Source of the DNA: Corticium candelabrum
Lineage: Eukaryota; Porifera; Homoscleromorpha; Homosclerophorida; Plakinidae
DNA: 64,000 nucleotides
Direction of reading: 5' to 3'
Assembly (NCBI RefSeq): GCF_963422355.1
Contig: NC_085099.1
Span: forward strand, 681,613-745,612
Position 1 is the first letter of the stretch, and each line of letters opens with the position of its first letter. Both the position numbers and the translations under genes were made by a program. Below are positions 36,301 through 64,000 of this stretch, piece after piece. The notes under the pieces are model-generated. The model saw only the letters and a list, made by a program, of their open reading frames with translations, searched no databases and was not told where the DNA came from.

Positions 36301-39300
36301 CATATTCATCGAATACCAGGATTGTCAAAGAAAGTGTTATATCTGAATGATGATGTGATGTTTGGTCAGCCCGTGTGGCCAGATGATTTCTATACTCATT
36401 CCAATGGTCAGAAAGCATATCTGGCGTGGCAGGTCCCTCACTGTGCTGAGGGATGTCCACCAACATGGATAACAGACAAATATTGTGACAAGGCATGTAA
36501 CAATTCAGCATGTGATTGGGATGGTGGAGATTGTACAGGTGATACAATGGGACTTTGATATCAGAACATTTTAGCATTATTCTATGCATGCGTAGGTGTA
36601 TCTGCAAAAGCTTCTTCACTGTACAGAGGCTGGCAAGGAATGTATGGCGGCTTTCGAACAGGTGTGTGTTGTTGTGTTAGAAGTTATGATCACTGTACTG
36701 CGTTACCATTTGCTGTTATGTGTTTCTTCAAGATCCTAGTCGATATTGTAACACTGGGTGTGCTGACTCATGGATGGGAGATAGATACTGTGATTCTGTA
36801 ATCTAACAAATGGCGAGTGTATTCATTTCGTAGTGATTAGAATCATTTGAGTTGTGTAGGCTTGCAATGTGTTTGATTGTGGATTTGATGCTGGAGACTG
36901 TGGAGTTGTAAACTTTGGAAAGTTATATGGCATTGATGTCACTGACGACATTTCAACTGTCCATCTTCCATTAGGTATGTGAAACTGTTTATGAAGTTGT
37001 TTTGTTTGATTAAATTAATTATTACTTTTAGGTCTCAAATCTGTTTATTTTAATTTGAGCTCTGTCGTGGAAGGACGCAAGATTACAGAAGGTGATGTCA
37101 CAAAGGCTGATGTTGTTCGAGTGGCTGTCGTTGCACAGCGTTACAAGACTCTTAGTCTCGTGTTCCATCCTCGGCAAAACTTGACTTTGCTGTCTATCAG
37201 GGTGGTCTGTGATGAAGTCAATAAAACTAAGATTTCAATTCTCTTTAATGTCACGGTTGATACTTCCATTACTTTACCAGTGGCAACGGTGGCTCCAACA
37301 ACAGCGATTTCTACAAATATAACAAGTAGTAATGAAACAATGATGGTGCGGATACAGAATGGCACACAATCAATCAACTTTTGGAATGAAGACATTCCAG
37401 TGCCAAGGCAACCTGAACTGTTTAACACGTTGGAATATGCAGTGCCTTTATTCAGAAATGGCACCATTTTTCCCTCTGATGTTGCGTCTCAGCTGTCAAT
37501 TCTTCAGCAAGAGTACAAGATAGGAGACTTGACTGAAAAGGGTTATTATCGTCGAAAAGCAAAGATTTTAAAGGAGTTTATAGAACGAAACCAGTCTGCA
37601 GCACAAATGACCTTTGGATCAGAACTTCCTAAAATGACTGCGGTGGCCACTGTGCATGCTCATCAGAACAATACGTCAAAACAGACGGGAGTGGAAGGAA
37701 AGAAAGCTGCAGAAGAATCTAGAATGGAGCCAGCAGGAAAGAAATGGACGAATGATACAAGTGAACATAAGGACATGGATAAGCTTCAGCCAACATTGGA
37801 CAGAGAGTTAAAACAACATAGAAAAATCTTATGGATCAGTAATCTTGATGGTCTTGTAGATGAGGTAGTGCTTGGCATTTGCTTGTGTTTTAATACTATA
37901 ATGCGGCTGGTCTTTATTATCAATGTTGAGTGTTGTTGTTTGTATTTGTTAGCCATTTCAGTTGGTCATCAATATTTGATTTTTGCTTTCTTTCTAGTTT
38001 TTTATCTTGTAGTTTTGTTTTCTTTGTGTGTTGGTTTATCTATTTGTCTGCCTCTATATCTTTGCCTGTCTGTCTGTCTCTGTCTGTCTGTCTGTTTGTC
38101 TATTCGGCTTTCTGTCTGTCTGTTTGTATTGGGGAGGCCATGACTGTGCACTTGGAGCAGGTAGAATAGACTAGCAACTGCTTGCCTGTTTGTCTAGTAT
38201 TTTTGTCTCAATATTCATTTGACAATTCAGTCTATCTCTTTTTACTACTCTGAATTCATCTTGTATAGTGGTCTGCCTCGATGTACTTTTGCTTCAATTG
38301 TGTTTGTGTTTGCATTTGAGTTGATTTGACTTCTCTGATATTATTAGGTATATGACAGTCATCACAGATGGAGTGATACAGATGAGGACTTATTTGTAGC
38401 TAACTGGATAGCTAATACGAAGAGAAAACAGTTGCAGCTTTATGATGAACTTGAGAGAACAAAGAAGGAGTGGCTGGAAAATCATCCTGAAGTAATGCAC
38501 TGTTGTACAGTACCTTGGAAGTTCTAAAATGTTAATGACAGACCATGAAATGTGGTTGTACAAATATTGGAGATGTGTACAAAATGACTTATTTTACATA
38601 TACGTTAATATGAAACTTCTAAATTTCTTATTGCAATTTGATTGTGCATTGCAGAGTCGAAGTGGTTTTAAAACCAGAGGTGTTTTTCCTTGGGAGAAAC
38701 AGCAAATTTTTGATGATGTAGTGGCAGAGAAACATGCAGATGAGACTTACACAACTTCTGATACTGGACCTCAAAGGAAACTCATGGATGCTTTTGCTGA
38801 TTCCTTGAAATACGTCAATAGACTGTACAACAGAAAGTATGGTTATGTTGCTAGGAAGGTACCAGCTCATTGTCCACACATGATTGATATTGATGTCATG
38901 GCTGAACTTCAGTTGAGGTTAGCAATTGTACAGTATATCACAACACTGTAGTCAAGGTTCAACTTGTAACTGGTGATAGATTTCCAGATGAGTATGAAAA
39001 GACATCTTCTCATCAGCTTCGAGATCCAGAAGATATGCAATTTGCATTCTCATATTATTACTACATGATTGGTGAAACGCTTGAATTTAATCTGACTGCA
39101 GTATTCAGTTCCCTTGATACAGATGGTTCAGGGTTAGTCTCTATCGCTCACATAATTAGCTAGTGCATATTTTCATCTGTACATTGTAGTATCTTGTCGT
39201 ATCGTGAACTGAGAACTCTGATGTCTAGGATTTATGATCTCCCCATAACACTGAAAGTAATTTGCATGTTTAATTAATCGGTAGAGGTTTGTGTTATGTA

Positions 39301-40712
39301 TACTTGTTATTAGGTGATGGAGGAATTTGAAAGGACATTATACAACTGCTCCAAGTCTGCAAACTACACTGTTCCATTCGTTGATGAGTTAGATATGGAA
39401 TACAACTATGATGATGCTGTAGTAAGACAGCATGGTGTTTACACGATCTTGCAGCTTACCTCTTCTTTAAATTGATGATTCTAGCCACTGGTGACTTTAG
39501 AGTTGCTGTCTCAGTGTCAGCCAATTGTGGAACTACTAAACAAGACGTGTAGCACAGAGAAGAAATTCAAGTTAGCTTGCTGCTAGGGACAATTTGAACT
39601 GTCTTCAGCATGTTGTATAACTAGAATGGAAGTATTGGGTGAAGATGATGTTGCATTCAAAATGATAGAGGACAACATCACAAAAACAGTCCAACAGCTC
39701 GACTGGATCAGAAAACATACAAGGTGACTCATTTCCCTTCCCATTTTGTCCTACTCAGTTGTCTTACCATTAAAGTTGTTATGGAGGGAGGTTTATGTAA
39801 AATGGGTCAAAGACTGGGATCTTGCGACCCACTATGATAGTATCATTTCACTATGTAATGTCTTTATGACTGCCATATATGAGGTGATACGAGAACTTCC
39901 TTGCTGTGTAATGACTGTAATATGTTTGATGCTGACATTCTCAACGTCCTTTACAAGCTCTTAATTGAAACTACAGCTTTAAACGAACCTTATTTAGTAG
40001 GTTGCCATCTAGACCTTTTCCTTTTGCTTGAAAAAAGTTACACTATACATGTACACTGTATATATGTTAGACTACACTGGTAAGTGACTGGTAAGTGACT
40101 TCATTACTACTACAGTACACTGTACTTACTGTTTACCTGTTGTTCTGTTTTAAATGTTATGGCAGGAAGTTTATTTGCTTGAATGACAACATTGACCACC
40201 GGAAGCCAGATGCAGCAATGGTAGTCAGTCTGTAGTCCTGAACAAGACACAAAGCTGTATCAATGTTTCTATAGGTGAAAGCTCTAATTCGTGATTTCCT
40301 TGAGTCACTGTTTCCAGAAAAATCACAATTTGAATTACCCCTTGAGTACAGAAACCGTTTTCTTCATATGGATGAACTCAATGAATGGTAAGTTTGCTCA
40401 CTTGTACTTGACATTAGCTGCCAATTCTTGCCCTGGATACTTTGGATTTGGATTGACAAAGTTATTTGTTACTTACTCTTCAGGAGGAAACAAAGAGATC
40501 TAATTCATTTCTGGACTCATGTTGCATTTGCTTGTATCCTGGTCATCACGCTTGCATCTCTCTGTGTTGGCCAGGTAAGTTACAAACAAGTACGTTGACT
40601 GTCATAGAAATCACCAATTCTTTGCTAGCTAAAGCAGTTGAGGCGCAAGTGGCATAATTTTGTTACCAGGCTACGAAGACGAGGAGGAAGAGGACAGTTT
40701 GTAGCAGTCTAG
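33303..40712 (+). CDS. GNPTAB: N-acetylglucosamine-1-phosphotransferase alpha/beta precursor, 28 exons, about 1465 aa
   Basis: Golgi enzyme that adds GlcNAc-1-phosphate to mannoses of lysosomal hydrolases, the first step of the mannose-6-phosphate tag. Exon 1 starts [15 protein letters not shown] and a signal anchor. Stealth blocks follow: [17 protein letters not shown] (exon 3), [20 protein letters not shown] (exon 12), [20 protein letters not shown] and YLNDDVMFG (exon 13). Two Notch/LNR modules lie in exons 13-16 ([30 protein letters not shown]). An EF-hand DTDGSGILSYREL spans exons 20-21 and a C-terminal membrane anchor is in exon 27. Large exons are 34269-34962 and 37032-37864; the last is 40635-40712. 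All 28 exons keep phase. The protein is about 200 residues longer than human, mainly because of the Lys/Glu-rich exon 5. Confidence 0.95.
38050..38127. repeat. CTGT-rich repeat in GNPTAB intron 17
   Basis: Imperfect runs of CTGT and GTCT lie in the 483-base intron 37865-38347. Read-through of the preceding exon into it gives a spurious extension of the open frame. No other element is seen in this intron. Confidence 0.85.
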
Positions 40713-40843
40713 GTACATATATATATTGACCAGAGTTTACAATTTACAGTGCAAAAATGGAATATCTGGTTTTTAATTAATTGATATTATAACTACCATG
40801 TGTGTTAGTATACATGTAGGTGGTTAGGATACTTCATGAATGG

Positions 40844-40908
<65 letters not shown>

Positions 40909-41577
40909 TGTGTCTGTGTATGTGTGCAGGTGCATATCCATGCGCAAACAATAGATTGGGGCAGTTCAACAAAAGCGATTTTGTTGTATAAAATGTGCCA
41001 CAATCTATTGGCTAAGACACTTTTGCAAGTGAAGTTTGCTAACTCCAAAAATCCAACTGTTAGTAGTAGTAGTCGGGACATATTGTGGCATAATTGAATT
41101 GTTGTGGAGACAATAGGAAAATGAAGAGTCCTACATGAAATGATGAATATTGCTAGCAGTAGTTATATATGGTATAATTGTATATACAAGCGAGAGCTAA
41201 CACTGTGACATCATAACGGAGTATGTTTACTTGCTCTGCAATTGCTAAAGCTTCACACATATTCAAGTAGGAAATATCGCTTACCATGAAATGCAGTGTA
41301 AACTGGTGATCTCATGGTCGTCTGATCATGCTGATATGACAGAATATCAAGTAAACTTGCAAGTGACGCTGGGCACAGTTTGATTTTTGTATTAAATGCA
41401 GAGACATACACTACCATGAAAATTGTTTGATGGTTTAGGTTCTAGTGAAGTACGATTCAGTAAGGTGGAATCGTCACAAACACGAGCAGCCTTGGATATC
41501 CTAGTAGCTGACATCGTAACTGTAATAACAGGAAAGGCTCATAAAGCGAGTACTTTAAATACAGAACTGTAGGTAAA
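40713..41577. other. convergent intergenic region between GNPTAB and the first collagen gene
   Basis: Both flanking genes end here. The only notable sequence is the (TG)n tract at 40845-40907. A short open frame downstream of it has no recognisable domain. Confidence 0.65.
40845..40907. repeat. (TG)n microsatellite
   Basis: About 31 perfect TG units followed by a degenerate TGTCTG tail, 130 bases after the GNPTAB stop codon. It lies in intergenic DNA or the GNPTAB 3' UTR. Confidence 0.97.
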
Positions 41578-58214
<16,637 letters not shown>

Positions 58215-58862
58215 TGGGAAGGCGAACTGCTACAATAAGCCGCGCCCCCACCATCAACTTGTTTTGACACAGACACAATTAGGGTCCGAACCACCTTTGT
58301 TTTACTAATTAGCAGTATTACTAAAATGACGCACTGGAAGTCGTGCAGTGTACATGTAATCATTCAGAAGCAACTTCTTACCAATTAGAGCTAGTGTTTA
58401 GTTTGCTCACCTTCTTGTCAGACCGGGCGCAACGTTACGAATGACGAGATGCTCTAATTTATTACTAATTAATAGCCTTGTTAAACTCCGGAAGTATTAT
58501 CATTAATTAGGCAACGGCCACCCATTGGGCAGATCGATAACTACAAGTGCACGTGGCTCTCTACATGTCTCTAGTGTATCCGTGTGATTCATCAAAATAG
58601 AACCAGAAAGCGCCAAAGTACCGAGTATCTGAGAGAAACGTGCATGCATGCACAGTGACAATTGACATACTCTACATAATAATCTAGAGACAATCTGGTA
58701 ATGGGGAGATAGAACGCAATAACAATCAAGGACTGAAAAGGACGAAATTGACAAAGATGCTGTGCAGCTATCCCACTCTATCCTCTAGGTATTGCACAGT
58801 TCCCACTATATTGCAAAATGCAAAAGAGTATATCCCAGAATACGTTGATCTCAACACACAGT
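58215..58862. promoter_or_regulatory. spacer between the tandem collagen genes, promoter of the first
   Basis: This 648-base gap holds the 3' UTR of the upstream collagen gene and the promoter and 5' UTR of the downstream one, both on the minus strand. No coding sequence was recognised. Confidence 0.55.
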
Positions 58863-61800
58863 TCATGCCTCGAAGCAGACTTCACCCAGTTCAAATCCAA
58901 ACTTCTGATGAGCATTGCCAAAATCAGATACTTCGAAGTTTACAAGTGGCAATTTTTCTGTATCGTCAGCTCTAACTTCAAATCTAGTGCTTGATTCGCC
59001 ATTCACTGGAAGCTGCATAATAAGAGTACAGGTTTAGAAACACATCAGCCTCACTTACATACATTTATTTGCTTACAGCACAGTTGTCTTCAAAAACTCT
59101 TGGTCGGTCTTTACTATCAAGGCTGAACTTCTCTCCGTTCGCACCTTCAAATCGTATGGCACTTTCATAACTTCCCTTGGAATAGCTGTACCAGGCAGTT
59201 GTGTTGTCACATCGAAAAGTAAAACGTTGGCTTGCAGTTGTGCTAAGAAGACGAAGGAACACTAGCTGTATATGACTTGCGTGATAAGTAAACTGTTCAC
59301 CAAAACAAAATCATTTATAATTACAATTACATACAGTAAGAGTACAAGGATGTTACTTCGAATCCTTGCTGTCCTGATCCCGAATCTAGATTCCTAAAGC
59401 TGTGAAACAATTCAGAATGATTAGGTCTACGCCACTTCCTCAGTGGTACCTGTACATCAAGATTACTGTGGTCACACAATGTATGAAATGTCTCATACTT
59501 TATCCACACACCTTAGTCTTAACAGGTTTCAGACATGTCCTTGCACCATTTGTAAAGTTGCAATACACTCTGAATGCATCAAAGTTTGACCCTTGGTTTG
59601 GATCAACCCAGTAGTGACCTAAACATCAATTTTACTCTTTCAATTAAAAATATCTCAATGACAACAGCATTAGCGTACCATCTATTATTTCCACCCTGTT
59701 TTCTTGAATACATGAGCCGGATGTTCTACTACAGCTGCAAAGCAGCAAGTCACGACAGCTCCGTGCAGGGTTTTCTTTGGATCCCAAAGGAGTTCTCCAA
59801 TTTTGCACGCCATTTTCCAATTTATCTAGATCATCAGAAAGTGATGGCAAATCAACAGACTGCAAGGTCTCATCAGTTTGACGTCTTCGTCGGTAGGAGT
59901 CACTCTCAGCAGGCTGCTCATGACTCTGCTGTTTGGACTTGTCGTGATGTGCAGCAGCATCAAATTCAGGTGGTAGTGGGTTCTAAAAACTCATTCAAAT
60001 AAAACAAGCATATCAACAAATAGCATACTCACGACTCACCAAGACTCCAGGTGGTCCCTACACATTTAGAACAACAACACTATCACAACAGTATTAAGAT
60101 TTACTTGTTATCACAACTTACAGGAGGTCCTGGTGGTCCCTGCAGCATGCACACAACAGTATTACTAAATCAAAAGTCAGTTAGAAATCGCTGCTGCCAC
60201 TCACGGGTATTCCTGCAGGACCAGGTGGGCCATCTTCACCCTACAAGTAAAACATTCAAGATCAATACATGGCTTTCAGTAGTGCTGCAGATACACTTAC
60301 AGTCACGCCAGATTCTCCCTTTACAATAGTATCAAAAACAACAACACAACAATTACAATACAAAATCACAAACAGTAGCCATGTAAATGATACATACAAC
60401 TGAGCCTTCAGGACCCTGTAGAAAAGAAAGACGTTTAGTAAATAATAACAAAAAACGGATGTAGTACTCAGTGGCCTACTTCTGGTCCCGGAATACCATC
60501 AACTCCATGTGGACCCTCGAGACCAGCTAATCCCTAACAACAGTCAAAAAGTATAATAAATAAAACAACTGTGATACCTTGACAAGCTTACGTTATCACC
60601 AACTGGACCTTTTGGACCAGGATTTCCTCTAGGTCCTTCTGCTCCCTGTCAGACATAGCCAATTTCAGTACATAGTATAGCACAAAATCATTGCATGCAA
60701 ACTGACAACATACGTCAAATCCTGGATCTCCCTGGGGGCCAAGTGGTCCCTTTCTTCCTGGATTACCCTATTGTGACAACTGACCTGTATCAATTTGTAC
60801 ACATGTAAGAGAGAAAGTATAATATACATAATCGCCTCTTTCTCCCTTTGCACCTCGTTCACCTACGGGTCCTCTTCGACCCTATCCAAAACAATATGAA
60901 ACAAACTGTCAATGCAAATCAAAACAAGCCTTACCTCTGCTCCTGATGATCCTGCTGTTCCAGAGCCTCCTTTCTGTCCTTGTTGACCCTATATATCACA
61001 TCCACGTAAAGTCACCTGACCTGTAATCCATAACTACAGTATACAAGACTTCCTACCTTTGATCCACTAAAACCTGATTCACCCTTTTGACCTGTTTCGC
61101 CAGCATTGCCCTAAGTAAGTAACAAACAACAAGATTAGTGTCCATATAAAATGACAACACAAGTGGCAATGAATGTACTGGTGCTCCATCAGGTCCTTGA
61201 ACTCCTGTTGGACCTGGTTTTCCAATTTCACCCTACAAGATGCACAAAAACTGTACCACAATTGATCATTGAATATGTGCATCTCTGGTTTCATACATTT
61301 TCTCCAACTTCTCCTGGTGGACCAGGAGGGCCTTGGTAGCCAGGTGGACCCTATAGCACACAAACACATAATATCATATATCAAGCAATATTGACCACGA
61401 CGATGTGGTAATTAATATGAATCGAAATACCTGTGGACCACGAGCACCTTTGAGACCAGAGAAGCCATTCTCTCCAGGTAAGCCCTATACATCAGCAACA
61501 TTGTAAACAAACAGACTACAAACTAATAATCCTAAACTAAACTACCCTTGTGCCTTGCACTCCAGGATCTCCTGCTTCGCCTTTCCTGCCAGACTTGCCC
61601 TAAAGCAACAGATGATTGACAACTATAACTTTCTTCATCAACGCAATGGTGTAACATACGAATGGACCAGAAAGACCTAAAAGACCTTGATCACCAGGAA
61701 CGCCAACAGGACCCTCGAGAAAAGACAGCATAAGCACAATGTAACAACAAATATGATTGCATTGATGTTTTACAGGGTCTCCAATTTCTCCAGGTTGTCC

Positions 61801-64000
61801 AGCTCCACCAAGCGGACCAGGTATTCCCTTATAAAACAGTAAACCTTCGCAAATTTGTCCAGTTTGCAAAACATATGTTCATACTTGGTGACCGCGTATG
61901 CCAGGTACTCCTCTATCACCTGGGATTCCATTCTTCCCTCTCTCCCCGGGTGATCCAATTGGTCCAACAGGACCTGGTTCACCAGCATCACCCTGTAGAT
62001 AGATACAACACTGACACACCAACATACTAACAAAAAAGGTCAAGACGTTCTGACTCTGTCTCCGTCGTGTCCAGCTAGCCCTTGGGGTCCTTGCCTTCCT
62101 GAACTTCCCTGTCACAAACCATCAAACACATCACAGCAACTACTACTTTTCTGTTTGAGAAGTGTTTACTCTTGGACCACGAACTCCCTTTGGTCCCCTC
62201 TTACCCATGGGTCCAGGTAGACCCTGCAAAAAATAAGATTACGAGTGACCTAAAACAATAGAAGACACAACCTTACCCGCTGACCCTTAGCTCCTCTTGT
62301 TCCAGAACGTCCAAGCCCACCTTTAGCTCCCTACAGTTCAATCCATAACATCTATATACATGTACAATGCGTATCAACCAAAAATGTATACATACCACTG
62401 AGCCTAGTGTACCAGGTATCCCGGGTTCACCTTGGTCTCCATCCAAACCCTACACAGAGTGACACAAACAACTCATTTTGACAACTTGTAGATAAGTACA
62501 GTAGACACTAGAATGTACTCGATTTCCGGGTATTCCTGAAGCACCACCAGAACCAGGTGCACCTGGCTCTCCCTGCAAACAACACGGTTATTACAATAGT
62601 GAACTACACAACATCAATACTACTTACAATGGGTCCAACTTCCCCAGCATCACCTGGTAAGCCCACACCACCAGGACCGCCCTAACAGTTGCAAAACATT
62701 AGATGCTAGCCTGTACTTAAAGCAATGTTTACTCAACTGGTTTTCCATTGTCTCCACGTGGACCTCGTCCTCCATACGTACCAGTATTGCCCTTAAATTT
62801 GTAAAACGCAAAAGATAGCGCAAACAACAAATGCATACTAAAACACTCACACCTTGTCTCCAGGCAAACCACGATTGCCACTTTCACCAGGAGGTCCTGA
62901 AACTCCCTGCACAAATTATTCAACCTGAGCATAAATATGAGAGCTAATTGTTTCTCATTTCTGTGAGTTACCCTTGCTCCTTGTTCACCAGGTGTACCAT
63001 CACTGCCAGGTTCTCCAGCATCACCCTGACAATTTACAAATCTAGTAGTACAACACGTGCATTGCAGTTCTTCCTTGAAAAACTTACACTGTCTCCTTTG
63101 GGTCCAGTTGGACCTCGAAGGCCCTGAGGACCAGTACTACCTCGTGGTCCTAATGGACCAGATGCTCCTATTTCACCACGTTCACCTTCAGCTCCCTCCA
63201 CACAAACAAAGAACGTAAAGCTAAATCATCAAATTGAGTAAAGATCAATAACTCACTGGAAAGCCATCGACTCCAGGATCACCCAATGGTCCTTTTGGTC
63301 CTGGATCTCCCTGTGTCATGATAATAAATGAGCAAAAAGTGAGTGCGTATGTACATCTACACTGCCTTACAGGAGGTCCAGGTGGGCCATATGGTCCTAT
63401 AAATCCTTGATCTCCCTATAAGGAACCAAAAATGCTTTTATTTTGTCAATAAAACATTACGTTTCTCACAGTTTGTCCTTGTGTTCCGCCTTGCCCAGGA
63501 TCACCTGCAATACCCTACAAAAACATAAATTTTGAATGCTTAACACTACACAATGTACCAGCAACTCTAGTACCCTATCTCCTCGCCTTCCAGGTTGGCC
63601 AGGATGTCCCCGTCCACCGGGAGGACCCTACACAACACCACAGATGTGATATCTGTGACACCAAAACTGACATTGATATCATACTCTTCTGCCAGGTTCA
63701 CCAGCTTCTCCAGGAGTACCTCTTTCACCAGCAACACCCTAAAGCATATAAACTATTGATTGATCAACTAACACAACAACTGATTTAGATAAACACTGAC
63801 CCTTGTGCCACGTTCACCTGATGCGCCAGCTGAACCTGGCGTTCCTGGTATACCCTTTAAATAAAATATGCTTGTCATTCAAATACAAACAACATTACAT
63901 ATGACACAAATAGTTTGTCAGGATGCTAGTCTGCAATAAATACTCTGCCCATCTGTGCATCATGTATAACTACTAGGTAATATAAGATAGATTCTACTAG
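58863..64000 (-). CDS. second fibrillar collagen alpha chain, 3' part only (runs off the right edge)
   Basis: Helix exons, mostly 54 bases and each starting with a Gly codon, run from the right edge to 60040. The last ones, 5' to 3', are 60533-60480 (54), 60415-60398 (18), 60318-60301 (18), 60240-60205 (36), 60139-60122 (18) and 60057-60040 (18). The telopeptide and C-propeptide exons are 59982-59679, 59618-59512, 59449-59357, 59292-59077 and 59012-58863. COLFI marks: [46 protein letters not shown] and a final [11 protein letters not shown] basic run SYRRRRQ in the first of these exons is a likely furin-type propeptide cleavage site. It is in tandem with the first collagen gene, and the 107-, 150- and 54-base exon sizes are shared, which supports an origin by duplication. 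Its N-terminal domain lies outside the window. Confidence 0.93.

Noticed and set aside
37865-38143. Hydrophobic, Cys-rich extension of the long GNPTAB exon
   Set aside because: It is intron read-through past the donor at 37865 into a CTGT repeat; the family alignment resumes at 38348.

Overview
The window is nuclear DNA of an intron-rich, gene-dense animal. The gene set is metazoan: DNMT1, GNPTAB, NELF-B, snapin, syntaxin-18, a TMC channel and two neighbouring fibrillar collagens. Short introns (often 50-80 bases), an extracellular protein made almost only of SRCR domains, a tandem pair of fibrillar collagen genes and a retained MetX-type acyltransferase suggest an early-branching animal. A sponge is my best guess, but that is inference; nothing here fixes the species.

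Left part (1-14.6 kb): a possible edge exon on the minus strand; a 17-exon TMC gene (473-4975, +); a secreted SRCR-array gene (5733 to about 11.5 kb, +) whose last domains are recent, partly broken tandem exon copies; and syntaxin-18 (13863-12131, -).

Middle part (14.6-40.7 kb): DNMT1 (39 modelled exons, +) with a LINE reverse-transcriptase scrap in one intron; intronless TMEM129 (-); a MetX-like acyltransferase (+); the cyclophilin PPIL3 (-); NELFB (+); snapin (-); and GNPTAB (28 exons, +). These genes alternate head-to-head and tail-to-tail. The gaps between start codons are 61 bp (TMEM129/MetX), 107 bp (SNAPIN/GNPTAB), 318 bp (PPIL3/NELFB) and 757 bp (STX18/DNMT1), so four shared bidirectional promoters are likely.

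Right part (41.6-64 kb): two fibrillar collagen genes in tandem on the minus strand. The first is complete (58214-41578): signal peptide, TSPN domain, about 1000 residues of Gly-X-Y in roughly 58 exons, and a COLFI C-propeptide. The second runs off the right edge, so only its C-propeptide and the 3' part of its helix are visible. Both end the helix in unusual 18- and 36-base exons. One intron of the first gene holds a MITE-like element followed by an uninterrupted 1.74-kb (CA)n tract.

The gene models were built by hand: splice sites were placed by reading GT/AG, phase and protein homology, and every listed model keeps an open frame through all its junctions. Alternating genes serve unrelated housekeeping roles (lysosomal targeting, ER quality control, vesicle fusion, transcription pausing, maintenance methylation). 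The clearest functional group is the pair of extracellular-matrix collagens.
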